Source: UBA2705 sp963977125
Lineage (GTDB): Bacteria > Pseudomonadota > Alphaproteobacteria > Micavibrionales > Micavibrionaceae
Length of the DNA: 64,000 nucleotides
Reading direction: 5' to 3'
Assembly (NCBI GenBank): GCA_963977125.1
Contig: CAXBNJ010000003.1
Span: 310,001-374,000, forward strand
Shown here: positions 34,934 through 43,715 of the stretch, one piece after another
Numbering within the stretch: position 1 is the stretch's first letter
Layout: every line of letters begins with the position of its first letter
The notes under the pieces: generated by a model
The model's database searches: none
The model's input: the letters and a program-made list of their open reading frames with translations, nothing else
What the model was told of the DNA's origin: nothing
Program-made: the position numbers and the translations under genes

Positions 34934-36760
34934 ATGTTTGATGTCGCGCAAATGGAAAGAGGAAATCGGATACGTATCGATCGTAGCCGAGATGATAACC
35001 TCACAGAGTTCGGAAAATCCACTCTAGCTGATCGCTACTTAATGCCAGAAGAAGCGTATCAAGATCTATTTGCTCGCGTTTGCATGTATTACGGTGATGA
35101 TTCTGAGCATGCACAGCGCGTTTACGATTACATGTCCAAGCTTTGGTTTATGCCAGCGACGCCTATTCTTTCGAATGGTGGTACAAATCGCGGCTTACCT
35201 ATCTCATGCTTCCTTAATGAAACGGGCGACTCGCTTGGTAGCATTGTTGAGCTGTGGAATGAAAATGTTTGGCTGGCTTCTCTTGGTGGCGGTATTGGAT
35301 CTTACTGGGGCAATGTACGCTCTATTGGTGAACAAATTGGCCGTAACGGCAAAACATCAGGTATCGTGCCGTTTATCCGTGTGATGGACTCGCTGACCTT
35401 GGCTATTTCTCAAGGTTCGCTGCGTCGCGGCTCTGCTGCTATCTATTTGCCTATATGGCACCCAGAAATCGAAGAATTCATTGAGCTTCGCCGTCCAACA
35501 GGTGGCGATCCTAACCGTAAAGCCCTTAACTTGCACCATGGCGTGCTTGTAACGGATGCCTTTATGCATGCGGTTGAGCGCAATGAAGAATGGGCACTAC
35601 GCTCACCAAAAGATAATGCGATTATTTCAACTGTTGATGCGCGTGAATTGTGGATACGTCTACTCACAGCGCGCATTGAAACAGGCGAGCCGTATATTAT
35701 TTATGTTGATCACGTCAACAAGCATATTCCTGCGCATCATAAAATGGCCGGTTTGAGTGTTAAGATGTCTAACCTTTGTTCTGAGATCACATTGCCAACA
35801 GGTATTGATCACTTAGGTAATGACCGTACAGCGGTTTGCTGCCTGTCATCAATTAACCTTGAGAAATATGATGAGTGGAAAGATGATGAGAACTTCGTAG
35901 AAGACATTATGCGCTTCCTTGATAATGTTCTTTCTGACTTTATCGAAAAAGCACCAGATAATATGGCTAAAGCCAAATATTCTGCAATGCGTGAGCGCTC
36001 AGTTGGCCTCGGCGTTATGGGCTGGCACTCTTTCCTACAGCAAAAAATGATACCAATGGAAAGTGTCATGGCCAAAGTGTGGAACAAACGTATATTTGAA
36101 CAAATCCGTACACATGCTGACGCAGCCTCTGTGAAACTGGCTGGAGAACGTGGCGCATGCCCTGATGCTGCTGATTACGGTATTCAAGAACGCTTCTCTA
36201 ATAAGATGGCGATTGCGCCAACGGCCTCAATTTCAATTATTTGCGGCGGCGCTTCTCCTGGGATTGAGCCAAATGCAGCCAATGCTTATACGCATAAAAC
36301 GCTATCTGGTTCATTCTCAGTTCGTAACAAATATCTTGAAGCTCTGCTTGAAGAAAAAGGTGAGAACACGGATGAAGTATGGTCATCTATCTTTACTAAT
36401 GAAGGCTCAGTCCAGCATTTGGACTTCCTGAGTGAAGTTGAAAAAGACGTTTACAAAACGGCCTTTGAACTTGATCAGCGTTGGTTGGTCGAACATGCAG
36501 CGGATCGTGCTGAGTTTGTTTGTCAGGCACAATCACTCAATATATTCTTAGCCGCAGATGTGCATAAGAAAGATTTGCATGACATCCATTACCAAGCATG
36601 GAAAAAAGGCGTTAAGACATTATATTACTGTCGTTCGAAATCTATTCAACGTGCAGAAAGTGATGCCAGCTGGAAACGTGGCGTTGCCAAAGATTTAGAA
36701 AATCTGCGTGAGCCTGAATTACCAGAAACACAATATGAAGAATGCTTATCTTGTCAATAA
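34934..36760 (+). CDS. nrdA: Class Ia ribonucleotide reductase alpha subunit, short form
   Basis: Reduces ribonucleoside diphosphates to deoxy forms. The radical-site motif N-L-C-S-E (about residues 280-284), the redox cysteines (C92 in 'PISCFLNETGDSL' and the 'VCCLSSINLEKYDEW' pair) and the C-terminal C-L-S-C shuttle are present, as is 'MAIAPTASISIICGGASPGIEP'. It lacks the roughly 100-residue ATP cone that senses dATP in E. coli NrdA. I choose the ATG at 34934, since AGGAG (34922-34926) sits 7 bases before it but only 1 base before the ATG at 34928. No nrdB follows; a terminator does. Two NrdR-box-like sites lie upstream. Confidence 0.93.
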   Translation: MFDVAQMERGNRIRIDRSRDDNLTEFGKSTLADRYLMPEEAYQDLFARVCMYYGDDSEHAQRVYDYMSKLWFMPATPILSNGGTNRGLPISCFLNETGDSLGSIVELWNENVWLASLGGGIGSYWGNVRSIGEQIGRNGKTSGIVPFIRVMDSLTLAISQGSLRRGSAAIYLPIWHPEIEEFIELRRPTGGDPNRKALNLHHGVLVTDAFMHAVERNEEWALRSPKDNAIISTVDARELWIRLLTARIETGEPYIIYVDHVNKHIPAHHKMAGLSVKMSNLCSEITLPTGIDHLGNDRTAVCCLSSINLEKYDEWKDDENFVEDIMRFLDNVLSDFIEKAPDNMAKAKYSAMRERSVGLGVMGWHSFLQQKMIPMESVMAKVWNKRIFEQIRTHADAASVKLAGERGACPDAADYGIQERFSNKMAIAPTASISIICGGASPGIEPNAANAYTHKTLSGSFSVRNKYLEALLEEKGENTDEVWSSIFTNEGSVQHLDFLSEVEKDVYKTAFELDQRWLVEHAADRAEFVCQAQSLNIFLAADVHKKDLHDIHYQAWKKGVKTLYYCRSKSIQRAESDASWKRGVAKDLENLREPELPETQYEECLSCQ

Positions 36761-36809
36761 TGGGCCAATAATGGGGATATTATAGGAACATAATACAGCA
36801 TAATCAGGA

Positions 36810-36838
36810 AAAAGACCGCACCCACTTAGCGGTCTTTT
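36810..36838 (+). terminator. Rho-independent terminator after nrdA
   Basis: AAAAGACCGC (36810-36819) pairs perfectly with GCGGTCTTTT (36829-36838) over a 9-nt loop and is followed by TC. It lies 50 bp after the nrdA stop and shows nrdA is a one-gene transcript. Confidence 0.9.
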
Positions 36839-36987
36839 TCTCATTTTATCAATGGGTTGTGTGTCAAGCTTGCGCAAAGTAATATTTATCTATAATATTA
36901 TATAACAATTTAATTACCTATGTATCTATCGCGTGTATAAACGCTATGTATGATTAATAGATTAGGTTTAGAAGAAGGTTTTTTAAG

Positions 36988-37692
36988 ATGAGTGATTTAA
37001 AAAAATATGCAGCAATCTTTGCTTTAGTGGCCTCTAGTGCGATAACCACAGGGTGCTCTTCAACGAGTAATGCTCCAAATTATAATGGATCAGGCAGTGT
37101 TATGGGCATGACCCATGCCGGTACGCCGCAAAACACTGCGACTCATAAAAAAGCCAATACAGACGGTTTATGGATTTACAGAAATGGTTTCAATCTTGAG
37201 GCGCGCAAATGCAGCACTCCGGATCAGTGGACAAATGTTCAAACGCCGAATGGTGGTCGATTAAACGCCTATTGCTTCGATGAAAAAACCGTCTCTAATC
37301 TAGAGAAAAGCGATTTAATTACAGGGCTGGCCATTCAAAAGCGCGGCGTTAATGGTTCTCAATTTATAAAAAATGCCTTTATGCGCCAAGCCTATATTGG
37401 TGTGCAGCAAAGAGGCGCGAACACAAACTCAAGAATACGCATTGGTGCAAATGGTCGTGAAGGGGTTAATGTTGTTAGCTCTTTGGTCGATACTGGGCAA
37501 TATGCAAAAACTTGTTTTGAAAAATTCGCCTATAGCCCAGATACAAAATTGGGCAATAGCTTACCAAAAACAGCGCGTGAGCTTGGAACATTTGAAAATT
37601 GCCAAAAAGAACTTAAATGGGCAACAGCAGCATATTATATGCGCGATGTTAAAATAAACGTGAATAAGAATTTCAACATAAGATTAAACTAA
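36988..37692 (+). CDS. Lipoprotein of unknown function
   Basis: A 234-residue protein with a lipoprotein signal ('AIFALVASSAITTGCSS', predicted Cys23). After a flexible Gly/Ser/Asn stretch (24-60), the body has several cysteines (C-S-T-P near 78, C near 98, C-F near 165, C-Q near 200) that could form disulfides, with 'WIYRNGFNLEARKCSTPDQW' and 'LITGLAIQKRGVNGSQFIKNAFMRQAYIGV'. I do not recognise the family. It is flanked by terminators on both sides (after nrdA and after itself), so it is an isolated gene. GAAGG about 9 bases before the ATG supports the start. Confidence 0.7.
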   Translation: MSDLKKYAAIFALVASSAITTGCSSTSNAPNYNGSGSVMGMTHAGTPQNTATHKKANTDGLWIYRNGFNLEARKCSTPDQWTNVQTPNGGRLNAYCFDEKTVSNLEKSDLITGLAIQKRGVNGSQFIKNAFMRQAYIGVQQRGANTNSRIRIGANGREGVNVVSSLVDTGQYAKTCFEKFAYSPDTKLGNSLPKTARELGTFENCQKELKWATAAYYMRDVKINVNKNFNIRLN

Positions 37693-37713
37693 AGTCACAA
37701 TAATCATTCTGTA

Positions 37714-37748
37714 AAAAAGCGGTAAGTCTTGCACTTAACCGCTTTTTT
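37714..37748 (+). terminator. Rho-independent terminator
   Basis: AGCGGT (37718-37723) pairs with ACCGCT (37738-37743), extended by AAGT/ACTT around a one-base bulge, and is followed by eight T residues. It ends the lipoprotein transcript before ispG. Confidence 0.85.
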
Positions 37749-37825
37749 TTGTATTGAAAAACTCTATCTCATGCATATGTGGTCGATTAACCGAAGCGTA
37801 ACGGCTGAATAAAGGGACTAAATTT

Positions 37826-39100
37826 ATGATTTCACTGCCGCAAATACAGCGCCATAAAACGCAGGCCGTTAAGGTTGGTAACCTCACTATTGGCGGCGGC
37901 GCGCCCGTTATTGTGCAAAGCATGACGAATACGGATACGGCCGATGTCGAAGGCACAGTAAAGCAAATTGCCGAGCTCGCTTATGCGGGATCGGAGATTG
38001 TCCGCATAACCGTTAATAACGATGAAGCCGCCGCCGCCGTGCCGCTGATTAAGCGAAAACTGATCGAGCGCAGCATCTATGTGCCTTTAGTCGGTTGTTT
38101 TCATTATAACGGTCATGATTTGCTCGACCGTTTCCCAGACATGGCCATGGCGCTTGATAAATACCGCATCAACCCCGGTAATGTCGGATTTGGCGCTAAG
38201 AAAGATAAGCAATATGAGATGATTATTGCCGCGGCGATTAAATATGATAAAGCCGTGCGTATTGGCGTTAATTGGGGCTCTCTTGACCAAAAACTCTCAA
38301 CGCATTTAATGGATGAGAATGCCAAATTAGAAACGCCTTACCCTTCAGATGCAATTATGCGCGAAGCTTTAGTGCAATCCGCCATTGCGAGCGCTGAACA
38401 AGCCGAAGAATTAGGCCTGCCTAAAAATAAAATCATCCTCTCGGCTAAAGTTAGTCGCGTTCAAGATTTGATTGCCGTTTACCAAGCCTTAGCGCAGCGC
38501 TGCGACTATGCATTGCATTTGGGGCTAACTGAGGCGGGTATGGGCAGTAAAGGCATTGTCGCGACGGCTGTCGGCGAAGGCATACTTTTACAAATGGGTA
38601 TTGGCGATACGATTCGCGCTTCATTAACGCCGCGTGTCGGCGAAGATCGCACAGTTGAAGTTAAGGTCTGCCAAGAATTATTGCAGGTTATGGGTTTGCG
38701 GTCTTTTTCTGCACAAGTCAGCGCTTGTCCGGGCTGTGGCCGTACGACAAGTACGCAATTCCAAGAACTCGCTCAAGATATTCAAAAGTCCCTCGATGAT
38801 AATATGCGCGGCTGGCGTGAAATTTATCCGGGCGTTGAAAGCATGAATGTTGCCGTGATGGGCTGTATCGTTAATGGCCCCGGGGAGAGCAAACATGCTG
38901 ATATAGGTATATCCTTGCCCGGCACAGGCGAAGCGCCCATCGCCCCCGTTTTTACCGATGGCAAGAAAACCCACACATTACGCGGTGATAACATCGCTGC
39001 CGACTTCCATCAATTGGTCGAAGTCTATGTGAAGACGCGCTATGGCGATAAAGCGAGTGATAATCCCGCCCCAGAAGATAAAAAAACGGGTACAGCTTAA
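37826..39100 (+). CDS. ispG: 4-hydroxy-3-methylbut-2-en-1-yl diphosphate synthase
   Basis: [4Fe-4S] enzyme of the MEP isoprenoid pathway, converting MEcPP to HMBPP. The 424-residue protein begins with the family hallmark 'GGGAPVIVQSMTNTDTADV', shows the TIM barrel motifs 'EIVRITVNNDEAAAAVPLIKRKL' and 'YRINPGNVGFG', and the cluster cysteines in 'SACPGCGRTTSTQF' and 'MGCIVNGPGE'. The last 20 residues are a polar tail beyond the usual end. It indicates isoprenoid supply by the MEP route. polA follows 44 bp later on the same strand. Confidence 0.97.
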   Translation: MISLPQIQRHKTQAVKVGNLTIGGGAPVIVQSMTNTDTADVEGTVKQIAELAYAGSEIVRITVNNDEAAAAVPLIKRKLIERSIYVPLVGCFHYNGHDLLDRFPDMAMALDKYRINPGNVGFGAKKDKQYEMIIAAAIKYDKAVRIGVNWGSLDQKLSTHLMDENAKLETPYPSDAIMREALVQSAIASAEQAEELGLPKNKIILSAKVSRVQDLIAVYQALAQRCDYALHLGLTEAGMGSKGIVATAVGEGILLQMGIGDTIRASLTPRVGEDRTVEVKVCQELLQVMGLRSFSAQVSACPGCGRTTSTQFQELAQDIQKSLDDNMRGWREIYPGVESMNVAVMGCIVNGPGESKHADIGISLPGTGEAPIAPVFTDGKKTHTLRGDNIAADFHQLVEVYVKTRYGDKASDNPAPEDKKTGTA

Positions 39101-39144
39101 GGGTAATACTGGATTCTTCTGCTGTAATCGGCCATGGTACATTC

Positions 39145-41988
39145 ATGGAAACAGCACAGAAAACGAGTCCAGCTATGGATCAAACAAAAAACGATAAAGA
39201 ACTCTATCTTGTCGATGCCTCAGCCTTTATTTTTCGCGCTTATCATGCGCTGCCGCCGCTAACGGCGCCCGATGGTACGCCAGTTGGCGCTGTGCTGGGC
39301 TTTACCAATATGATGGTGCGGCTGTTAAAAGATTATCATGCCCCTTATGTCGGCGTTATTTTTGATATGTCGCGCGTGACGTTCCGCAATGATATTTACC
39401 CTGACTATAAAGCGCAGCGCGATGCGACGCCTGAAGATTTAATTCCTCAATTTCCGCTAGTGCGCGCCGCGACACAATCATTTGGCCTCGAAGTGATTGA
39501 AAAAGAAGGCTATGAAGCGGATGATTTGATCGCTGCTTACGCTAAAAAAGGCGCGGAGCAGGGCTATAAGGTGACGATTGTTTCCTCCGATAAAGATTTA
39601 ATGCAATTGGTCAATGATGATGTGCGCATGATGGACCCGATCAAACAGCGCTTTATTGATGCCGATGGCGTATTTGAAAAATTTGGCGTGCAGCCTAATA
39701 AAGTCATTGATATACAAGCGCTCGCGGGTGATAGCGTTGATAATGTGCCGGGCGTGCCGGGCATTGGCGTTAAAACGGCAGCTTTGCTGATTAACGAATA
39801 TGGTGACCTTGAAACTCTGCTTGAGCGTGCGGGCGAAATCAAACAAAATAAACGTCGTGAAAATTTAATTGAATTTGCCGATCAAGCGCGCTTATCAAAA
39901 CGCCTTGTGACTTTGGTTGATGATATAGAGCTGCCTTTCGAGATTGACGTGCTTAATGCCCATGACCCTAAGCGCCCAGAAGTGCTTGAATTTTTAAAAA
40001 TCCACCATTTTAATTCAGTGCTGACGCGCCTTGGTGAAGAAAAAAGCAGCGTGCCGATACAGCGCGCCGCTGCGCCTAAGGCCGAGAATGAAGATGGCGC
40101 AGGCGAAGAATACCCCGTCATTGATATGACGAATATCGAAAAAGACTATAGTACAATTTCAACCGCAGCTGAGCTTGCCGCGTGGCTCGAAGATGCCAAA
40201 GACACAGGCACACTCGCCTTTGATACCGAAACCACCTCGCTGACCCCTGCAAAGGCTGAACTTGTTGGTATATCCCTGTCAACGCGCGCGGGCCGCGCGT
40301 GTTATATTCCGCTAAATCATAAGGCCGCGCCAGTGGATTTGCTGAGCATGGAAGATGAGATTGTCGAGATTGCGCAAATGGGCGTGGATGAAGCGATTGC
40401 GATACTTACCGATTATTTGAAAGACCCCAGCATTTTAAAAATCGCGCAAAATGCTAAATATGATTTACAGATACTCTGGAATGCAGGTTTTGGCGCGATT
40501 ACGCCACTTGAAGATACAATGTTGATCTCCTACGTCCTTGATGGCGCTAAACATGGCCACGGCATGGATTTTTTAGCGCAAAACCATCTCGGCCTTGAAA
40601 CGATTAAGTTTAAAGATGTCTGCGGCAGTGGTAAAAAGCAAATCACTTTTGATTTTGTTGATATTGCACTGGCCTCGAGTTATGCGGCGGAAGATGCGGA
40701 TATCACATTGCGTCTTTATAATGTTTTAAAGCCGCGCATTGCGCGCGAACATGTCACGCGTATTTATGAAGATATTGAACGCCGCCTTGCGCCGGTTATT
40801 GCGCGGGTTGAGAGCAATGGCGTTACGGTTGATCCGTTAGTGCTGCATGATTTAAGCGAAGAGTTTGGCAAACGCATCGCCGCGCTTGAACAAGAAATCT
40901 ATACAGAAGCAGGGCATGAATTTAATATAGCCTCCCCCAAACAACTCGGCGGCGTGTTATTTGATGAGCTTGGCCTGCAAGGGGGCAAGAAAACCAAAAC
41001 AGGCGATTGGTCAACATCTGTTGATGTCCTAGAAAAGCTTGAAATGGAAGGCCATGCAGTTGTTAAAAGCGTTATGGCTTATCGCAGCTTAGCCAAGCTG
41101 AAATCAACCTATTCAGATAGTTTGCAAAATGAAATTGCGGCAAAGACCGGCCGCGTTCATACATCCTTCCATATGGCGCTGACGACGACAGGGCGCCTAT
41201 CATCATCTGATCCGAATTTACAAAACATACCGATACGCAGTGAAGATGGCCGCCGTATTCGCACCGCTTTTGTCGCGCCTGCAGGCCATAAAATTATTTG
41301 CGCGGATTATTCGCAAGTGGAATTGCGTCTTGTCGCGGCAATGGCCGATGTTGAGCTTTTGAAAAATGCCTTTCTGAATGGCGAAGATATTCATGCGCTT
41401 ACCGCCTCGCAAGTCTTTGGTTGTAAGCTTGAAGATGTCACGCCAGAGCTGCGCCGTAGCGCGAAAGCCGTTAACTTTGGCATTATCTATGGCATTAGCG
41501 CCTTTGGCCTTGCCAATCAACTGGGCTGTTCACGCGGTGAAGCAAAAACCTTTATTGATGCGTATTTCTCACGTTTCCCAGAAATCCCTGCCTTTATGGA
41601 AGCGGCAAAAGAAGAAGCGCGCCAATTTGGCTATGTGAAAACTCTGTTTGGCCGCAAATGCTTTATTGATGGCATTAACGATAAAAATGGTATGCGCCGC
41701 CAATTTGGCGAGCGCCAAGCGACGAACGCGCCATTGCAAGGCACGGCAGCGGATATTATCAAGCTGGCGATGATTCGCATTGACCGCCGCCTGAGCGCAG
41801 AGCATCCCGACACGAAAATGATTTTACAAATCCATGATGAGGTCATGATTGAAGTGCCTGACGCTAAGGTTGAATTGATTAAAGCCCTTGTGAAAGAGGA
41901 AATGGAAAATGCCGCCAAGGCCGTTGATATTGGCCTACCATTAATCGCAGAGGCTGATGCGGCACAAAGCTGGGCAGAAGCGCATTAA
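39145..41988 (+). CDS. polA: DNA polymerase I
   Basis: Replicates short gaps, removes RNA primers and repairs DNA. The 947-residue protein has three domains: a 5'-3' exonuclease (about 15-300: 'VDASAFIFRAYHALPPL', 'YEADDLI', 'GVPGIGVKTAALLI'), a 3'-5' exonuclease with its D-x-E pair ('LAFDTETTSLTPAKAELVG', so proofreading should be active), and a family A polymerase ('RLSSSDPNLQNIPIR', 'ADYSQVELRLVAAMA', 'SAKAVNFGIIYGISAFGLANQLG', 'QIHDEVMIEVP'). The start could instead be the ATG at 39175 (MDQTKND); neither has a clear ribosome site. Confidence 0.97.
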   Translation: METAQKTSPAMDQTKNDKELYLVDASAFIFRAYHALPPLTAPDGTPVGAVLGFTNMMVRLLKDYHAPYVGVIFDMSRVTFRNDIYPDYKAQRDATPEDLIPQFPLVRAATQSFGLEVIEKEGYEADDLIAAYAKKGAEQGYKVTIVSSDKDLMQLVNDDVRMMDPIKQRFIDADGVFEKFGVQPNKVIDIQALAGDSVDNVPGVPGIGVKTAALLINEYGDLETLLERAGEIKQNKRRENLIEFADQARLSKRLVTLVDDIELPFEIDVLNAHDPKRPEVLEFLKIHHFNSVLTRLGEEKSSVPIQRAAAPKAENEDGAGEEYPVIDMTNIEKDYSTISTAAELAAWLEDAKDTGTLAFDTETTSLTPAKAELVGISLSTRAGRACYIPLNHKAAPVDLLSMEDEIVEIAQMGVDEAIAILTDYLKDPSILKIAQNAKYDLQILWNAGFGAITPLEDTMLISYVLDGAKHGHGMDFLAQNHLGLETIKFKDVCGSGKKQITFDFVDIALASSYAAEDADITLRLYNVLKPRIAREHVTRIYEDIERRLAPVIARVESNGVTVDPLVLHDLSEEFGKRIAALEQEIYTEAGHEFNIASPKQLGGVLFDELGLQGGKKTKTGDWSTSVDVLEKLEMEGHAVVKSVMAYRSLAKLKSTYSDSLQNEIAAKTGRVHTSFHMALTTTGRLSSSDPNLQNIPIRSEDGRRIRTAFVAPAGHKIICADYSQVELRLVAAMADVELLKNAFLNGEDIHALTASQVFGCKLEDVTPELRRSAKAVNFGIIYGISAFGLANQLGCSRGEAKTFIDAYFSRFPEIPAFMEAAKEEARQFGYVKTLFGRKCFIDGINDKNGMRRQFGERQATNAPLQGTAADIIKLAMIRIDRRLSAEHPDTKMILQIHDEVMIEVPDAKVELIKALVKEEMENAAKAVDIGLPLIAEADAAQSWAEAH

Positions 41989-41990
41989 AC

Positions 41991-42019
41991 TTGACATAAC
42001 TTACGGCGTCTTGTAGAAA
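41991..42019 (+). promoter_or_regulatory. Promoter of the three-gene small-protein operon
   Basis: A perfect -35 TTGACA (41991-41996) and TAGAAA (42014-42019) are exactly 17 bp apart, immediately after the polA stop. AAGGA (42039-42043) stands 8 bases before the ATG at 42052. The small genes therefore have their own transcription signal. Confidence 0.6.
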
Positions 42020-42051
42020 TATATCCATAATTTTAAATAAGGATATATGCC

Positions 42052-42255
42052 ATGAGAATACAGCGCAAATTACATATATTAGCGATTAGCTTAGCTTTTA
42101 GTTCAGCCGCGAGCAGCAGCCTGTTCTCATCGGGGGTTTTGGACTCATTTGCCCGCGCTAAAGATACACCAGATTCTGGCCGCAAAACAGATATCTATAA
42201 AATGCCCAATGCGCAGGCGCAATATTTGAAACATCATCAGCCAGAGCGCAAATAA
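42052..42255 (+). CDS. Small exported protein with K-M-P-N...Q-Y-L tail
   Basis: A 67-residue protein that I do not recognise. It starts with a basic residue cluster and a hydrophobic segment (about 7-20), a likely signal peptide or anchor, and ends in a polar tail with 'YKMPNAQAQYLKHHQP' at residues 49-64. The same pattern, K-x-P-N-x3-Q-Y-L-[KN], ends both genes that follow. A -35/-10 pair and AAGGA precede it. Its stop overlaps the next start in TAATG, so the two are translationally coupled. Confidence 0.75.
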   Translation: MRIQRKLHILAISLAFSSAASSSLFSSGVLDSFARAKDTPDSGRKTDIYKMPNAQAQYLKHHQPERK

Positions 42256-42539
42256 TGTTCAAAAGAAATCTTCTTAGTCTGACTATTATCTTTACGCTGT
42301 GTGAAAAACGCGGGGCGGACTCATATTATGGGGCGAGTGAAGAATCTTATTGGCCGCTTGCACGCCTTGAAGACGAGGATGATGCATTTTGTGAGATATC
42401 TGAGACGGATGAAGAGATGCTCTATATCGATGATAGCGCATATGAACGCCGCGAGAAAATCGATCGCCGTGGGGCGTATAAATTGCCAAATGCTGAGCGT
42501 CAATATTTAAAGACCCAGCCTAAATTAGGAACCATATAA
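42255..42539 (+). CDS. Small acidic protein with K-L-P-N...Q-Y-L tail
   Basis: A 94-residue protein of unknown family: a hydrophobic N-terminus (about 4-16, then a Cys whose context does not fit a lipobox well), an acidic middle with many Glu and Asp residues (about 28-66), and the tail 'YKLPNAERQYLKTQP' at residues 75-89. It shares the tail motif with both neighbours but little else. It starts and ends by 1-base TAATG overlaps with the flanking genes. Confidence 0.72.
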   Translation: MFKRNLLSLTIIFTLCEKRGADSYYGASEESYWPLARLEDEDDAFCEISETDEEMLYIDDSAYERREKIDRRGAYKLPNAERQYLKTQPKLGTI

Positions 42540-42931
42540 TGTGTGATGATACGAATAATCAAAATAATGAAAACCCCAATGAAGATCAGCGTGACAATAG
42601 ACGCGTCATGATTATTGGCGCTTCGCCGAGCTTATCAGTCTTATTTTTAGCGGCTTTATCGACGCATAATTTTAGCGTCGTTGTCGCCGACAGTCTTCAT
42701 CAACGCGATGAGCATGATGATGATATCGTTCATTTGGGCGGAATAGGGGGAATGGGCATAGAAGACCATATCTTTTATTTAAGAAATCACCAGCTAGATA
42801 ACGCCCCTCTAATCAATTGCGCTGATTATTTGGACTTAAACAAAGAGCGCTCTTTTAATCAAAGCCGCGCTGAATATCTAAAAATGCCTAATCAGCAGCG
42901 CCAATATCTAAATAAATGGCAGCCTAGATAA
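42539..42931 (+). CDS. Small protein with Rossmann-like start and K-M-P-N...Q-Y-L tail
   Basis: A 130-residue protein of unknown family. A polar 22-residue N-terminus precedes 'RVMIIGASPSLSVLFLAALSTHNFSVVVADS', which could be a membrane helix or, given beta-alpha-beta spacing, a truncated Rossmann-like unit. The middle is rich in His and Asp ('QRDEHDDDIVHLGG'). It ends in 'LKMPNQQRQYLNKWQP' at about 114-129, the tail shared with the two preceding genes. It is the last gene of the overlapping trio; a convergent SDR gene starts to be read 29 bp away. Confidence 0.72.
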   Translation: MCDDTNNQNNENPNEDQRDNRRVMIIGASPSLSVLFLAALSTHNFSVVVADSLHQRDEHDDDIVHLGGIGGMGIEDHIFYLRNHQLDNAPLINCADYLDLNKERSFNQSRAEYLKMPNQQRQYLNKWQPR

Positions 42932-42959
42932 TTATTCTAGAGGATCTAAACGCGGTGCA

Positions 42960-43715
42960 TTAATCTTGCGCGTTAATATAAGCGCCATTTAATGTGCAGC
43001 TCGGCAAAGCTAATTCAACAAATTTATGAACAATCTCACTGGCTGGTGGTACCTCTTCAGGCTCGCGGCCAGGGAAGGCTTCTTGCCACATGGCTGTGCG
43101 GGTCTGCCCGGGGTTAATGACATTGACGTTAATATTCGTGATGTCGTTTTCAGCCGCATAGATAGAAGCAAGCTGTTCAAGCGCCGCTTTACTCACGGAA
43201 TAAGCGCCCCAATAAGCGCGGCCTTTCTCAGCGGCGCCTGAAGTAACAAAGATAACGCGCGCTGCATCAGAATTTTTAAGTAGGGGGTCTAATGTACGGA
43301 TCAGCTGGTAATTCGCAGTGACATTCGTATCCATGACTTTTTGGAATTCTTTAAATTTACCATGCGCCAAAGGCCCCATAGTGCTCATCATGCCTGCATT
43401 GGCAACCCAGATATCAAGCTTGTCAACTTTGCTGGCTATGGCGGGGCCAAGCGCTTCCATATCCGAAAAATTCGTCAAATCATTGGCGATGAGCGTGACT
43501 TTACGCTCAGGGAATTTAGCTTTTATCTCATCATGTATTTCTTCAAGGCCACCGACCGTGCGCGCGAGTAAAAACAAATCAGCGCCTTGGCTTGCAAATT
43601 CATAAGCGAGCGCATGACCAATACCGCGCGATGCGCCCGTGATTAACGCTGTGCGCCCTAATAAGGGCTGCGATAATGTTGCGCTTGTTGGGCTGGTTTC
43701 AGGTGCATTACTCAT
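42960..43715 (-). CDS. Short-chain dehydrogenase/reductase
   Basis: A 251-residue NAD(P)-dependent oxidoreductase of the SDR family. Cofactor motif 'ALITGASRGIGHALAYEFA' (T-G-x3-G-x-G), 'NAGMMSTMGPL' (N-A-G), the catalytic Ser region 'VIFVTSGAAEKGRAYWGAYSVSK' with Y-x3-K, and 'NVINPGQTRTAMWQEAFPG' are all present. It resembles YciK-like SDRs. Substrate unknown. It overlaps the upstream cvpA by 8 bp, so it closes a run rpe, heparinase-like, radA, cvpA, SDR. In many alphaproteobacteria purF lies between cvpA and such an SDR; here it is absent. Confidence 0.9.
   Translation of the reverse strand: MSNAPETSPTSATLSQPLLGRTALITGASRGIGHALAYEFASQGADLFLLARTVGGLEEIHDEIKAKFPERKVTLIANDLTNFSDMEALGPAIASKVDKLDIWVANAGMMSTMGPLAHGKFKEFQKVMDTNVTANYQLIRTLDPLLKNSDAARVIFVTSGAAEKGRAYWGAYSVSKAALEQLASIYAAENDITNINVNVINPGQTRTAMWQEAFPGREPEEVPPASEIVHKFVELALPSCTLNGAYINAQD

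Noticed and set aside
42255..42310. Lipoprotein call for the second small-operon gene (Cys16)
   Set aside because: The residue before the Cys is Leu, which does not fit the [AGS]-C lipobox rule.
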